A stretch of 64,000 nucleotides of DNA from contig NZ_OX216966.1 of the NCBI RefSeq assembly GCF_945605565.1, forward strand, positions 4,518,001 through 4,582,000, read 5' to 3'. The stretch comes from Paenibacillus dendritiformis. GTDB taxonomy: Bacteria > Bacillota > Bacilli > Paenibacillales > Paenibacillaceae. The position numbers and the translations under genes are program-made. Of the stretch, positions 9,866-19,148 are shown piece by piece (the stretch's first letter is position 1; every line of letters begins with the position of its first letter). The notes below the pieces were generated by a model. The model was not told the origin of the DNA. It was given only the letters and a program-made list of their open reading frames with translations, and did no database searches.

Positions 9866-10870
9866 TTACGGCCCGTTCGGGCATGGCCGCGGGAAGTATC
9901 CTTGTGCCGCAGCCTCCTTTTCGCTCGCGAAGGTCTCTGCAATGGCGTCCCGCTCCCCGCACCGGGAACGGTAATAAATACGGATGCCGTCCCGAATCGC
10001 GCCATAGACGACAGGACGCTTGACCAGGCGTCCTCCGCCGAACGCATAGTTGTTATAATAGTGTACGCCCATCGGAAGCCCTTGAATAAATGCGATAAAC
10101 CCGATGTCATCGACCGTGTTGTTCCAATCCTCCTGCCCGATCAGCGGTAGCGTAAACGTATACGTAATCCCCAGCTTGCGGGCATGCGTATTGTGTTGGT
10201 TGATATAATAGGCCAGATCTGCCTGAAGCGTGTTCACGATCGTCGTCCGGCGCACCTGCTCGAACTGGCCGGCATCCGCCAGAAGCGGAATGCGCTGAAC
10301 CGCGGCCTCCTTGACCCGCTCTCGCTTGCCCTCATACCATCGCTGTGTCGTCGCATCGAACGCATGGACGTAATCATCCAGCGTGAACGACACGCTGTTC
10401 CCCAACGCATCCGCATAAGCATACGGCTTCTTCGCATGCCACAGCGGCTTGGATTCCAGTTCGCCGTCGCGATTGCGAATTTCGCCGTAAGCCTGAATCC
10501 AATAGCCGTCATAATCGATCACGGCGATAACGGGAACATGTCCGAGCAGCACCTGCTGCCCGACGGCATCACCGGATACATCGAAATTGGTGAATAGCGT
10601 CGCGTAAAATTGCTCCAATGCCCGTTCTTTATTGGCCCGAAAATATTTCAACGAGTCGTAGCCCGGTTCATATTGCTGATATTCATTCATATGAAGCGCG
10701 AACGCCGCGTCCTGCACCGCAGCATGGACAGCCCCGTCATACATGCGCGCCAGCTCCATTGCGCCAGCCTGGTCCCCGATACGCCAATCCTGCAGCAGCA
10801 TCGCCGGAAAGAAAATGGCGACGAAAAACAGCGCCAGTCCGATGAAATAACTGGAATTAATAGTCTTCAT
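9866..10870 (-). CDS. Membrane-anchored protein of the Tad-like operon, unknown function (last gene)
   Basis: No family recognised. The 334-residue protein has one N-terminal membrane helix (SSYFIGLALFFVAIFFPAML) and then a large soluble region expected outside the membrane. Short N-terminus, single helix and long extracytoplasmic domain are the architecture of a minor pilin or pseudopilin, but no prepilin peptidase site can be assigned. The start at 10870 (MKTINSS) has GGAGGA ten bases upstream and overlaps the end of the preceding gene by 14 bases, implying coupled translation. Last of ten same-strand genes; the largest of the four single-helix proteins, so a tip or assembly role is a guess. 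Confidence 0.6.
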   Translation of the reverse strand: MKTINSSYFIGLALFFVAIFFPAMLLQDWRIGDQAGAMELARMYDGAVHAAVQDAAFALHMNEYQQYEPGYDSLKYFRANKERALEQFYATLFTNFDVSGDAVGQQVLLGHVPVIAVIDYDGYWIQAYGEIRNRDGELESKPLWHAKKPYAYADALGNSVSFTLDDYVHAFDATTQRWYEGKRERVKEAAVQRIPLLADAGQFEQVRRTTIVNTLQADLAYYINQHNTHARKLGITYTFTLPLIGQEDWNNTVDDIGFIAFIQGLPMGVHYYNNYAFGGGRLVKRPVVYGAIRDGIRIYYRSRCGERDAIAETFASEKEAAAQGYFPRPCPNGP

Positions 10871-11411
10871 TCCGCACCATTCCTCCGTACGGGATGTAGA
10901 TCCGCGCCAAGTCATCAGGAAGCGTGCGGGTAAGAAAGCTGCGAACGAGAGCAGCATTGGTTTCATTCACATTTTTGGCGACGACGCGAAAAATATCTCC
11001 TGCCTTCAAATAATATACCCGGTCCGGATCGGTTAGCGGTGCTGATGAGTCCGGGAACAGGACGCGGTTCAACTCATCCGTATAATGAAAATCATAATAT
11101 ACCTCGAAGCGCGCTTGGAAAGTTCCAGCATCCGCCGGATCCGCATGGATAGGATTGTATTTCTTAATACCGTGCTCCATCTCAATATCGAAGACATGGC
11201 CGCTTTGCGCCAGCTGGGCGTTCAGGTCATTAACCATGATCGGCGTAATAAATCCTTTGTCACGGACGGCATCGACAAATCCGGTAACCGACGAATAGGC
11301 CAGCGTATAAGCAAGCTGCTCCTGCTGCTGATATGAAGCGCCAAGCGGATACAGGAACATCAAATAACACGAAATGACTGCGGCGAACAACGTTATGATC
11401 CCTTTGGCCAC
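10857..11411 (-). CDS. Single-helix pilin-like protein of the Tad-like operon
   Basis: A 184-residue protein with an N-terminal hydrophobic helix (IITLFAAVISCYLMFLYPLG) followed by an extracytoplasmic domain of unknown fold. Translation starts at GTG 11411, with GGAAGGAGA just upstream. It overlaps the next gene by 14 bases and starts 15 bases after the preceding one. No homology is recognised; the layout suggests a minor pilin or pseudopilin. The helix lacks the Glu5 of classical type IV pilins. Confidence 0.6.
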   Translation of the reverse strand: MAKGIITLFAAVISCYLMFLYPLGASYQQQEQLAYTLAYSSVTGFVDAVRDKGFITPIMVNDLNAQLAQSGHVFDIEMEHGIKKYNPIHADPADAGTFQARFEVYYDFHYTDELNRVLFPDSSAPLTDPDRVYYLKAGDIFRVVAKNVNETNAALVRSFLTRTLPDDLARIYIPYGGMVRNEDY

Positions 11412-11426
11412 ACCGTTCTCTCCTTC

Positions 11427-11810
11427 CTATAGCGGATCGAAAATCACCCTCTCCAGGCTCCCGTCCGGACGCCATACCTGCTTCATGCGATACAATCCGT
11501 TCAGCCGGATTCCCGAAGCGTCTAGACGGTCCCTGTCCACATCCCGCCCATATTCTGTCAAGCCCACTTGAATCACGGCATCCATCGCGCCAATATGATA
11601 GATCGATTGCAGCACGGCCGCTCCCGTGACCGTATAGGTTGGCGGAATTTGCAGCCGGGGCGCGATATTCGGATCACGTTCATCGAGAACGCTATCCGCT
11701 TCATCCAGCAGAAGATTACGGGCGGTTACCGCATCATGTGAGAACGATAGCGCCGCCACAAAAAGGATAAAGGCAACCGTAAGGGATATCATGTGAGCGG
11801 CATTTTCCAT
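11427..11810 (-). CDS. Small pilin-like protein of the Tad-like operon
   Basis: 127 residues: a very short hydrophilic N-terminus (MENAAH), one membrane helix (MISLTVAFILFVAALSF), then a soluble domain. GGGGAGAA lies just before the ATG. Unknown family; architecture and operon position suggest a minor pilin. A gap of about 100 bases separates it from the preceding pilin-like gene, with no clear terminator. Confidence 0.58.
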   Translation of the reverse strand: MENAAHMISLTVAFILFVAALSFSHDAVTARNLLLDEADSVLDERDPNIAPRLQIPPTYTVTGAAVLQSIYHIGAMDAVIQVGLTEYGRDVDRDRLDASGIRLNGLYRMKQVWRPDGSLERVIFDPL

Positions 11811-11913
11811 ATCATTTCTCCCCTCATCCAGAGTACGGCTCGATTGGCAGCCGCCAAGAACCGGACACGACTTTGAACTAGAGTACAGGCGGCCTGTTAA
11901 CTGAATTCTCCGC

Positions 11914-12387
11914 TTACTGTTGCTCGAACACGATGCCGCGTGTCACATTGCTTTGGTCCACGATGACGCGGGCTTTAAATTTGCCGCTCGGGTTGACATA
12001 GCTGTCGAGCGACTCCAGTGTCGCCAGTTCCAGGCTTTCGTTACGCTTCGCGCTGGAGAAGGTCCCGTTGTCAAGCACATCCGACCCGTAGTAGGTTCCT
12101 TCCGTAATTCCATTCGACTTGTTTTTGCCGGTGATGACGCGGACGCCGAACTGATCCTGCTTAAAAAATTTGCGGATGGCATTCACGACCTGAGAACCGC
12201 TTACCGTTGTATTGTCATATACAGTGAACGATGCTTTGCTGAGCTCCGTCTGTATAGACGAGAACTCATTTTGCGCCGTCTTCGTCGCCTCCTGCGCGCT
12301 GACGAACAGCAGTACGACAATCGTTATCAACGCAATGGTCAAAAAGATTCCCGCCGCTACCTTTAGCGCGGATTGAGCATTATTCAT
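11914..12387 (-). CDS. Pilin-like single-helix protein (candidate major pilin of the Tad-like system)
   Basis: 157 residues. A nine-residue N-terminus (MNNAQSALK) precedes a 22-residue helix (AAGIFLTIALITIVVLLFV) and then QEATKTAQNEFSSIQTELS, an amphipathic continuation typical of pilin alpha-1 helices. The rest is a small globular domain rich in Asn, Ser and Thr. It is the first gene after the TadBC-like gene, the place where Flp-type pilins are often found. It lacks the canonical Flp cleavage motif (Gly followed by Glu and Tyr). Ribosome site GCAGGTG precedes the ATG. Candidate pilin is an inference from shape and context. Confidence 0.6.
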   Translation of the reverse strand: MNNAQSALKVAAGIFLTIALITIVVLLFVSAQEATKTAQNEFSSIQTELSKASFTVYDNTTVSGSQVVNAIRKFFKQDQFGVRVITGKNKSNGITEGTYYGSDVLDNGTFSSAKRNESLELATLESLDSYVNPSGKFKARVIVDQSNVTRGIVFEQQ

Positions 12388-12476
12388 GGCAAATCACCTG
12401 CTCCTTTTTCCGATTTTTATTCGATTGGTTTCTGATAGGCACGTCTCGCTATGATAGGCCGCTTACTAGCCGGAAG

Positions 12477-14489
12477 CTACAGCTGGCGAATTTGTTCAAA
12501 AGACGTGCGCATTTGCTCTGCGCTCATCCAGACGAGCGGAATGACCAAGTATAGAAAGACGAGCGCATACATCGGCGCGAATCCGAACCATTGTCCCCAT
12601 ACCGCTTTGGCATCGATGCTCTTCTCATAATGCTGCTTGATCATTTCCTGCTCATAGAGCCAGTCCTGCTCTACGTCATCGAAGGCTTGATGGAGAAGAA
12701 TCAGATCGAAGGCCAATTCGATTTTTTCGACAAAGCGGACAAAGTCCGGATAAGGTGCATCCCGCTTCAGCTGCTGCAGCGCCTCCTCCGCCCCGCTCTC
12801 CCAATTCATGAGGCATGCGTGCAGCGGCTTCCTGAAATAAATAGAGCTGCGCCCCATCCAGCCCACGATCTGTTCAGCCGTCATGCGGTCGAAGGCTCTC
12901 AGCAGCAAGGTCAGCGACTGGAACTGGCTAATCTCCGTCCTCATGTCAATATGCTGCAGCCGGATCCGGACATGAAGGAGGACGACCGGACAAGCATAAG
13001 CGGCAAGACTTGCCGCTAGGACCAACAGCACCTCCCACCATTGGATGCGGCTCCCTTGCAGCCGATCAGCATAGTTGGCGAAGGAGTTGACTAATTGCTT
13101 GGATTTCCGATCGCTTGCCGCCGAAGGGTGAGCCAAGAGTTGTCCCTTCCACGTCTCAAGCTCTTCCTGCGACGGCTGAGCGGCGCTGCTGCCAGGCACA
13201 GCCGGCATCTCCAGCCCGAGCGCGACCATCTGTCGCTGCAGTTGATTCCACGCCCCGGCTGCGGCTGTCGACTGCAACAAGAACAGCAGACAGACCCCGC
13301 AGACCAGCACGACCGCAGCCAAGGCCCAGCGCCGGGCATAGAATTGATCGACCGGCATGTCGTCGTTCGCCTCTCTCAGCAGCCGCTGGACCCGGCGAAT
13401 CGTTGCCGCCGGTGTGCGGGCCATCAAGCGGCGCACAAGGCGCTTGACGGCAGAGCGTGTCCAGAGACGGCGCTCCCATGTCCGCCGGGCTGCGGCTTCG
13501 GCCCGGCCCGGCTGCCAATGCAGCTGAAGCAGCAGCCTGTGGCAGATGAAGACCGTGATGAACACCGCCAGTTGGAGCAGCCAGCCGAGCTTGCTCTCAT
13601 AAAATTGCTCCATCAACGGGAAATAGGCCTTTGCCCATCGGGCGAGCGGGTCAGCGAACAACACGGGCACGACCGCGATTGCCTGGAGCCCGCTCAGCAA
13701 ATATTCCAGCCGGGAGCGCATCGCCAATTCCAAATGCATCTCTCTCACGAGCATCGAGATGCCTTGAAGATAGGAGGACCCTTGCCGCTGAGGCGGATCC
13801 CCGTATTCGGCCACGAAGCGCGACAATCCGGCGAACAGCTTGAAGTAACGGTTCGGAGCCGCCTCCTCATACGCAGCCAAGGCCGCTTCCGGCTCCTGTT
13901 CATCCATCATGTCAAGCATTCGCTTCATATGGGGTTCCAGCATCGGGTGGCTGCCATCCGCCGCCTCGGCGATCGCCGCATCGACCATGCGATGGCGATG
14001 ATAGGCTTGCCTCACATTGGCGAAAGCCTCCGCTCCGAGCTTCAGCAGCTTGCGTTCGGCGCGCTGGACAGCCGCATCCCGGTACAGCCCTTCCGCGACG
14101 CTCAATACGAGCAGAAGCATGAGCCATGACAGCACATCCTGATGGAACGACAGGAACACGATCGCGGCCAACGCAGCCGTCGCGGCGCTGCCGAGCAAGA
14201 CGGCTGCCGTCTTTCGGCGCAACAGCCATTCATCATACGAATAGAATGGGCTTAGCCGCTGCCGGATTGCGTGCGCCCGTCCCTTCAACAGCGGCGTCTT
14301 CACAGCCATCATATAGAACCGCTGCAGACCTGCATGCCATGCCGCCTTCATATGTGCGCCCCAAGATTCGCTTCGCCGCGGGAATAGATGAGCTTGTCCC
14401 GCTTCCAGCCTTCGGCTGATCCGCCAGAGCAGCATACCAACGGCTACCGAGACGGCAGCCAGCCCCATCAGCACAGTACTAACCGGCAA
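12477..14489 (-). CDS. Fused TadB/TadC-like (type II secretion F family) membrane platform protein
   Basis: A 670-residue polytopic protein, about twice the size of a normal TadB or TadC. Hydrophobic segments occur near residues 5-22, 95-135, 262-280 and 303-325. A second set follows: WALAAVVLVCGVCLLFLLQ, WWEVLLVLAASLAAYACP and, near the C-terminus, FAPMYALVFLYLVIPLVWM. Large cytoplasmic helical loops between them resemble T2SSF domains. Two consecutive modules suggest a TadB-TadC fusion that would form the inner-membrane platform on which the ATPase acts. Translation starts at TTG 14489 (AGGAGGG seven bases upstream) and overlaps the ATPase gene by 11 bases. Confidence 0.68.
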   Translation of the reverse strand: MPVSTVLMGLAAVSVAVGMLLWRISRRLEAGQAHLFPRRSESWGAHMKAAWHAGLQRFYMMAVKTPLLKGRAHAIRQRLSPFYSYDEWLLRRKTAAVLLGSAATAALAAIVFLSFHQDVLSWLMLLLVLSVAEGLYRDAAVQRAERKLLKLGAEAFANVRQAYHRHRMVDAAIAEAADGSHPMLEPHMKRMLDMMDEQEPEAALAAYEEAAPNRYFKLFAGLSRFVAEYGDPPQRQGSSYLQGISMLVREMHLELAMRSRLEYLLSGLQAIAVVPVLFADPLARWAKAYFPLMEQFYESKLGWLLQLAVFITVFICHRLLLQLHWQPGRAEAAARRTWERRLWTRSAVKRLVRRLMARTPAATIRRVQRLLREANDDMPVDQFYARRWALAAVVLVCGVCLLFLLQSTAAAGAWNQLQRQMVALGLEMPAVPGSSAAQPSQEELETWKGQLLAHPSAASDRKSKQLVNSFANYADRLQGSRIQWWEVLLVLAASLAAYACPVVLLHVRIRLQHIDMRTEISQFQSLTLLLRAFDRMTAEQIVGWMGRSSIYFRKPLHACLMNWESGAEEALQQLKRDAPYPDFVRFVEKIELAFDLILLHQAFDDVEQDWLYEQEMIKQHYEKSIDAKAVWGQWFGFAPMYALVFLYLVIPLVWMSAEQMRTSFEQIRQL

Positions 14490-16359
14490 TCGCCATCCCT
14501 CCTTCCTGGCTCAGCCATTCACGGAAGCGGCGCTTGTCCTCGGCCGTCATTTCCCGCTCCATGGCTTCCGCCTGCCGATCGGAGAGCGGATGAACCAAGC
14601 AGTAGCGGCCTTGCCGATATTCGACAATATTGCGGTATTCGAACGCGCGCGTACGGCCAAGCCGGCGGTGCAGCTGCTCGGAGGACAGGATGTAGCGCTC
14701 CCAAGATACTCCTCCGCTCCCGCTCTCCCCGGCCGGCGGCATCTCTCCCGGCTCTGGATCCGCCACCGGGATGCACTCGGTTATCCGCTCGATATACCGT
14801 TTTCCGTCGGCGTCCCGGGTCAGATGCACATCAAAATGGAGAACGCCGCTAACCTGCTGCTCCGCAATCGCTTCATTGTGGAACATTCCGCTTTTAAGCA
14901 GCGAGTTGCGAAGCGCGAATATAAGATCCGGGAATGTTTTCGCATGATGCGTGAAGACGGTGAACAAGCTTGCGACCTGCGCCATTTGAATCATCCAGGC
15001 CGCGACCGGATCGGTTGCGACTTCCCCGAGTATATGCACCGTGCCGTCCGTTTTCTTCTGCACGTCCAGCCCGGCCTGGCCTGAAATGCGCTCGGTCTCC
15101 CTTAGCGAGACGATATTCCGCTGCGGGTACAGGCGCCGCAAATGGAGCTCGAACGCCTGCTCCTGCACGCGAAGCGGATAGAACGAGTAGATGGATTGGA
15201 CTAACGCCATCAACAGCGTCGTTTTCCCCGATCCTTGCGCACCGGTAACGGCCGTCACCCTCGCCCCCTTCATTAAATAAGTAAGCAGGGCGATCGGCAG
15301 CTCGGCATTTTTATCCGTAATCAGCTGTCGAAGCGTGACCCGGCTCGTATCGAATTTGCGGATGAAAAAGCACCATGATTCCGCAAACGGCGGGCGAAGA
15401 ACGACAACCCGCGAGCCATCCTTCATATGATTGACCCGGTAGCCGTCTGCTTCGGTCAGCGGTCCGGGCGATTGATATTTGTAAATGTTGTGGCACACTC
15501 TTCGCAGTTCGGCATCGCTGCCGAAGGAAAGAAACGCGAACCGAATCGATTTCCCTTTATAAAAAACCCACACGCTGTCGCAGGCGCGGATATCCTCCTT
15601 GTCCTGCTCCCCCAATTCCGGCTGCACCATATCGGCGTAGGGCGATCCGGCCAACACCTCAGGGACCCCGTTAATGCCGCCGGATACGCCGTCAATCCGC
15701 ATGTCACGCATCTCATCAATGACTGAGAACCCTTTGTACCGCTGATACAGGCGCTGAGCTACAATACGTATCCGATCGCGGTGCGCGAACTTCAATCGCT
15801 CCAGCCGAAACGCCGCGTCGACATCCGCGCTCGTGACGACATAGCCTGATTCGTCCTCCGCAGACGGAAGAGTTCTTAATTCATCCCACTTGTACGTCCG
15901 TATCAGTTCATCCAAGGCTCCGTACCCGTATCGCTGCTTGTATACATACAGGAGCAAGTCGAACTTGTCCTGAACAGTCAGCAGATCCGGACGATTGAAC
16001 GAGATAAGCCGCTCCAGCTCACCTGCTCCAAGCTTGATGTGCTGTTCGACAATATCGACAATCCAATCTTTTATATATTCCTTGGCCGCAGGCTCGCCGT
16101 TGTTGCATGCTTTCAACGCCTTTTTGAGCGCCAGCCGCCGCGCTGTCTCGCGCCGGAATTCCTCTTCATTCGCATGAACATCCATCAGAATGTCGGAGGT
16201 CCACGTGACGAAATACTGCTTCACCGCGGCATCCAGCTTCTCCCATGTCCAATCCTGCCGCTTGCCTGCATTGGCCCTTCCCCTGTCGCGCAGGCGCAGC
16301 CCCAATCCGGCAAGTGTGCCCGCAGCAATGACCGCGATAAGAATTCCGTTCCAGAACAT
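14479..16359 (-). CDS. TadA/CpaF-type secretion ATPase with an N-terminal membrane anchor
   Basis: A 626-residue member of the type II/IV secretion ATPase family that would power pilin polymerisation or secretion. The Walker A motif is GAQGSGKTT at 373-381, a Walker B-like VHILGEV is at 441-447, and FTHHAKT at 469-475 takes the place of the usual His box. The N-terminal half is a long helical domain. Unusually, residues 3-20 form a hydrophobic helix followed by Arg-rich sequence, so the enzyme should be anchored to the membrane, while typical CpaF/TadA proteins are soluble. It lies four bases after the upstream MinD-like gene and overlaps the TadBC-like gene. Confidence 0.82.
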   Translation of the reverse strand: MFWNGILIAVIAAGTLAGLGLRLRDRGRANAGKRQDWTWEKLDAAVKQYFVTWTSDILMDVHANEEEFRRETARRLALKKALKACNNGEPAAKEYIKDWIVDIVEQHIKLGAGELERLISFNRPDLLTVQDKFDLLLYVYKQRYGYGALDELIRTYKWDELRTLPSAEDESGYVVTSADVDAAFRLERLKFAHRDRIRIVAQRLYQRYKGFSVIDEMRDMRIDGVSGGINGVPEVLAGSPYADMVQPELGEQDKEDIRACDSVWVFYKGKSIRFAFLSFGSDAELRRVCHNIYKYQSPGPLTEADGYRVNHMKDGSRVVVLRPPFAESWCFFIRKFDTSRVTLRQLITDKNAELPIALLTYLMKGARVTAVTGAQGSGKTTLLMALVQSIYSFYPLRVQEQAFELHLRRLYPQRNIVSLRETERISGQAGLDVQKKTDGTVHILGEVATDPVAAWMIQMAQVASLFTVFTHHAKTFPDLIFALRNSLLKSGMFHNEAIAEQQVSGVLHFDVHLTRDADGKRYIERITECIPVADPEPGEMPPAGESGSGGVSWERYILSSEQLHRRLGRTRAFEYRNIVEYRQGRYCLVHPLSDRQAEAMEREMTAEDKRRFREWLSQEGGMAIAG

Positions 16360-16363
16360 GCGC

Positions 16364-17188
16364 TCACCCCGCTTCCCCTGGACCGGAACGCGCTATCGCG
16401 CCTGACTCCGACATGAGCCATTCCGCCAGCTTCTTGTGGTGATCGGCAAATCCATTCCGCTGTATCCGCTGCGGCTTCATGAGCTGCTGAATATACCAGG
16501 CAAGCAGCTTGCCCTCGTCTGCCGCGTTACGGAAACCGGCAGAGTACGGAATAATGAACAGCGGTGCCTCCGGCTTGTATTGACGCCGAATCCGGACATC
16601 ATTTTGCCGGATATCGTCATCATACATGCCTAATATATAGGCGGAGGCGGAAGAACTACGATCGCGGAATGCAGCCTCCAGCATAGAACGCTGCTGGCTG
16701 GCGACAAGCAGCGTCCCTTGGGCCCGCGCCCCGACAGCTTGCGCCATATCGTCATCTTCTCCACCCGCGTCCCACAGCACGATGTCATACCGTTTCTCTG
16801 CCAGTCTCATTATCCTCGGTATCCATTGGCGCAGCTTGCCTCCTCCATACGCTCGTTCATGCTCGTCGTCGAAGCCCGGCAGCATATCGAGATTGCGCAT
16901 GACGGGAGCCGTGAAGGACACGAACATATCATCCTCCGCTTGCTGGTGCTCCAGCATGCGAAGCAAATTGCTCCAACCATTCGGAGTGGCGCGATAAAGG
17001 ATCGAAGACGCGGCCTCCGGCTTCGGCAGGAGTGCCTCCAGGCCCCTTCCCCGCTGCTCGGCATGAATGAGCAGCACGCGCAGCTGGCAGCGCCAGGCGA
17101 GCGTCATTCCCAAGCATGCCGTCACAGAAGTGCCTCCGCACATTCCCCGTCCCGCCGAACGTATCATCCATTGCTTGCATAGCGGCAT
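16364..17188 (-). CDS. Degenerate MinD/TadZ-like protein of the Tad-like operon
   Basis: 274 residues. GMCGGTSVTACLGMTLAW followed by VLLIHAE occupies the position of the deviant Walker A loop and first strand of MinD/ParA ATPases, but the signature lysines are absent. YDIVLWDAGGEDDD corresponds to the Walker B strand. TadZ proteins of Tad systems are MinD relatives that localise the machine, and some have lost ATPase residues, so a localisation or scaffold role is a fair inference. ATG at 17188 lies eight bases after the previous stop, with AAAGGA upstream. It is one of three such domains in this operon. Confidence 0.58.
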   Translation of the reverse strand: MPLCKQWMIRSAGRGMCGGTSVTACLGMTLAWRCQLRVLLIHAEQRGRGLEALLPKPEAASSILYRATPNGWSNLLRMLEHQQAEDDMFVSFTAPVMRNLDMLPGFDDEHERAYGGGKLRQWIPRIMRLAEKRYDIVLWDAGGEDDDMAQAVGARAQGTLLVASQQRSMLEAAFRDRSSSASAYILGMYDDDIRQNDVRIRRQYKPEAPLFIIPYSAGFRNAADEGKLLAWYIQQLMKPQRIQRNGFADHHKKLAEWLMSESGAIARSGPGEAG

Positions 17189-17195
17189 TTTTGCA

Positions 17196-17909
17196 TTACC
17201 GTCCTTTCGTCGTGGCCTTCAAGCATTTTCTCCATTCTTTGTCTGCCAGCGAACCCGCAATCCGTTCCGTCAACTCGCGCCATGCTCTTTTTGTTCCGCG
17301 CGCATAGGCTTGAAGACGGATCGTTCCCACATGCTCCTGATCCATCTTCGCCGCCCAATCCCGTTCGTCTTCAGGAATGACTACCGCGGCCTCCGACCAG
17401 CGCTGTTCGAACCCCGACTGATACAGTTCTTTCATAAATTCCAGCTCGGACTCCGGCTCCAGGGAACGGAACAGAACCGGAATGAATGCGAGCGGCTCCC
17501 CTTCCTGATTGCGCTGGAAGGCAGCCAGCCACTCTTTGTTCTTCGCAATGTGATAGCTCTCTATTGTCTGGCAGAGGAAGCGGCAATCCGCTTCCGCCCA
17601 TTGCGCGGGAGCAAAAAATGTGGCTGAATCCGTATCGATGAGGACATCATCATAGCTCGGTGGCGCCTCATCTTCCCGCTCCAGTCTCCGGAACGCGTCC
17701 ATCCAATTCGAGCATCCGGTCAAAACATCGAAGCCGTTCCAGTTGATCAGACGCATGGACGGGTCCGATCCGGCAACCCGGTACGCGCTCCATTGCGCCT
17801 GGGTCCCGTCAATCAACAGTACTTTGCGCTGCAGCCGGGTCAGCAATGTGCATACCGCAAATAGATGCTCGCTCTTATCCACGCTTCCGATAAAAACCGC
17901 GCTACTCAA
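17196..17909 (-). CDS. Second degenerate MinD-like protein of the Tad-like operon
   Basis: 237 residues beginning SSAVFIGSVDKSEHLFAVCTLLTRLQ and then KVLLIDGTQ. The layout matches the first strand, P-loop, helix and second strand of MinD/ParA proteins, but the glycine-rich lysine-bearing loop has been lost. YDDVLIDTDSA resembles the Walker B strand. The assignment to the MinD fold is tentative. The start is TTG 17909 with AGAGGGGG nearby. It sits between the SAF gene (36 bases) and the next MinD-like gene (seven bases), so it belongs to the same transcript. Confidence 0.5.
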   Translation of the reverse strand: MSSAVFIGSVDKSEHLFAVCTLLTRLQRKVLLIDGTQAQWSAYRVAGSDPSMRLINWNGFDVLTGCSNWMDAFRRLEREDEAPPSYDDVLIDTDSATFFAPAQWAEADCRFLCQTIESYHIAKNKEWLAAFQRNQEGEPLAFIPVLFRSLEPESELEFMKELYQSGFEQRWSEAAVVIPEDERDWAAKMDQEHVGTIRLQAYARGTKRAWRELTERIAGSLADKEWRKCLKATTKGR

Positions 17910-17945
17910 TCGTATTCCCCCTCTTCTTCACTTCCACTTCTGCCG

Positions 17946-19148
17946 CTAGCGGCGGACAGGCTCGGAGAAGATCGATTCGTGATCCGTCGCATCTTCTCTA
18001 CGCTTTCCGGCTCCGCTTGCTCTTTGCTGCGAGGCGTCCTCCGGAATGGAATGCTCCGGTTCATCCGGAAGCAGCGGCTCCGCAGGCCGTCCAACCGGCT
18101 CCTTCTCTGTCCCAGCGCCGCCGGGAACCGTATCCGGCAATGGCCTCTGCATGTCCTGGGCGAACTGTTCTGCGGACGTGCCGTCCTTCGGACCGACGAA
18201 CGGAGAATCCCTTACCGCCTCCGGCGCTCTTCCCGTCAGCGGAGACGCTCCGGTTGCATAGGCGGGAACTGAATAACCAGCCGCTTCCGTCCCTTGCTCA
18301 GGGTTCATCCTTCCCCTGACGGGAGCATCCCTCTCGGCGGCCTTGTCGGCCCATTCCTTTTCCATCTGTTGGCGAAGACGGGACATTAACGCTGCATTGG
18401 CCTGCTTCACGATATTCGGGTTCGATTGCATCAACTTCAGCACCTGTTCATTGGGAGGATAAGTGATTGCCGCGTCCTTTTGCAGATGAGGTTCGATATA
18501 CCGCAATGCATAAATCTGCCCCCCGTGCAAATAAGCGTCCACACAGGCGCTGGAGAACGACAACCGTTCCCGCTCATCCATCTGCAGCCAGACGGTAGGC
18601 TCCTGCAGTTCATGAATCGCCTTGCGGGACAGGATGACATAGTCTTGGCCATCCGGGAAGCGGATGCGCACATCAATCGCATCGCGCTTGCCGAGCAGCA
18701 GCGGCAGTTGAATGACCGCCGTCTCCACCCAGCGCATATCATCCGCCAGCCGCGCCTCTTCATACAGCATCGAAGAGAGCACCGGAGTTTTGGCCGATAC
18801 ATCGATTTTCAGCACTTTGCCGATGGCGTCATCCGCCTCGCGCACCCGGCCTGCCGGAGCAGCCGATTCCGCGATCTCCCGCCTCTTCAGATCAGCCATG
18901 CTGATTCGGGTCCCGGCTTGGAGCGGCCGCTCGAATACCCATATCGCCGCCTGCTGCTTACGCTGTTCCGCAGCCAGCCGCTCCAGCCGATCGAATTCCT
19001 GCTTATATTCGGCTTCCACCGATGACCGCAGCGACAATAATTGGCGGTCGGACCACCACAGGTAGAACCCGAACAAGATGCCTGCCGCCGCCGCCCCGCA
19101 TAGGGCGGACCACGCCATTTGCCTCCTTCTCCGTGTCCATCGTCTCAA
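17946..19148 (-). CDS. SAF-domain membrane protein, CpaB/RcpC-like
   Basis: About 400 residues. An Arg-rich start leads into one membrane helix (MAWSALCGAAAAGILFGFYL), then a coiled segment rich in Glu, Arg and Gln. The SAF-like domain shows FERPLQAGTRISMADLKRREI and later GKVLKIDVSAKTPVL. The C-terminal 120 residues are Pro/Glu/Gly-rich and probably disordered. In Tad systems the SAF protein CpaB/RcpC is an envelope component. TTG at 19148 has GGAGAGG seven bases upstream and overlaps the kinase stop codon by four bases, which strongly implies coupling. An upstream in-frame extension would run through the kinase gene and is rejected. Confidence 0.68.
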   Translation of the reverse strand: MRRWTRRRRQMAWSALCGAAAAGILFGFYLWWSDRQLLSLRSSVEAEYKQEFDRLERLAAEQRKQQAAIWVFERPLQAGTRISMADLKRREIAESAAPAGRVREADDAIGKVLKIDVSAKTPVLSSMLYEEARLADDMRWVETAVIQLPLLLGKRDAIDVRIRFPDGQDYVILSRKAIHELQEPTVWLQMDERERLSFSSACVDAYLHGGQIYALRYIEPHLQKDAAITYPPNEQVLKLMQSNPNIVKQANAALMSRLRQQMEKEWADKAAERDAPVRGRMNPEQGTEAAGYSVPAYATGASPLTGRAPEAVRDSPFVGPKDGTSAEQFAQDMQRPLPDTVPGGAGTEKEPVGRPAEPLLPDEPEHSIPEDASQQRASGAGKRREDATDHESIFSEPVRR

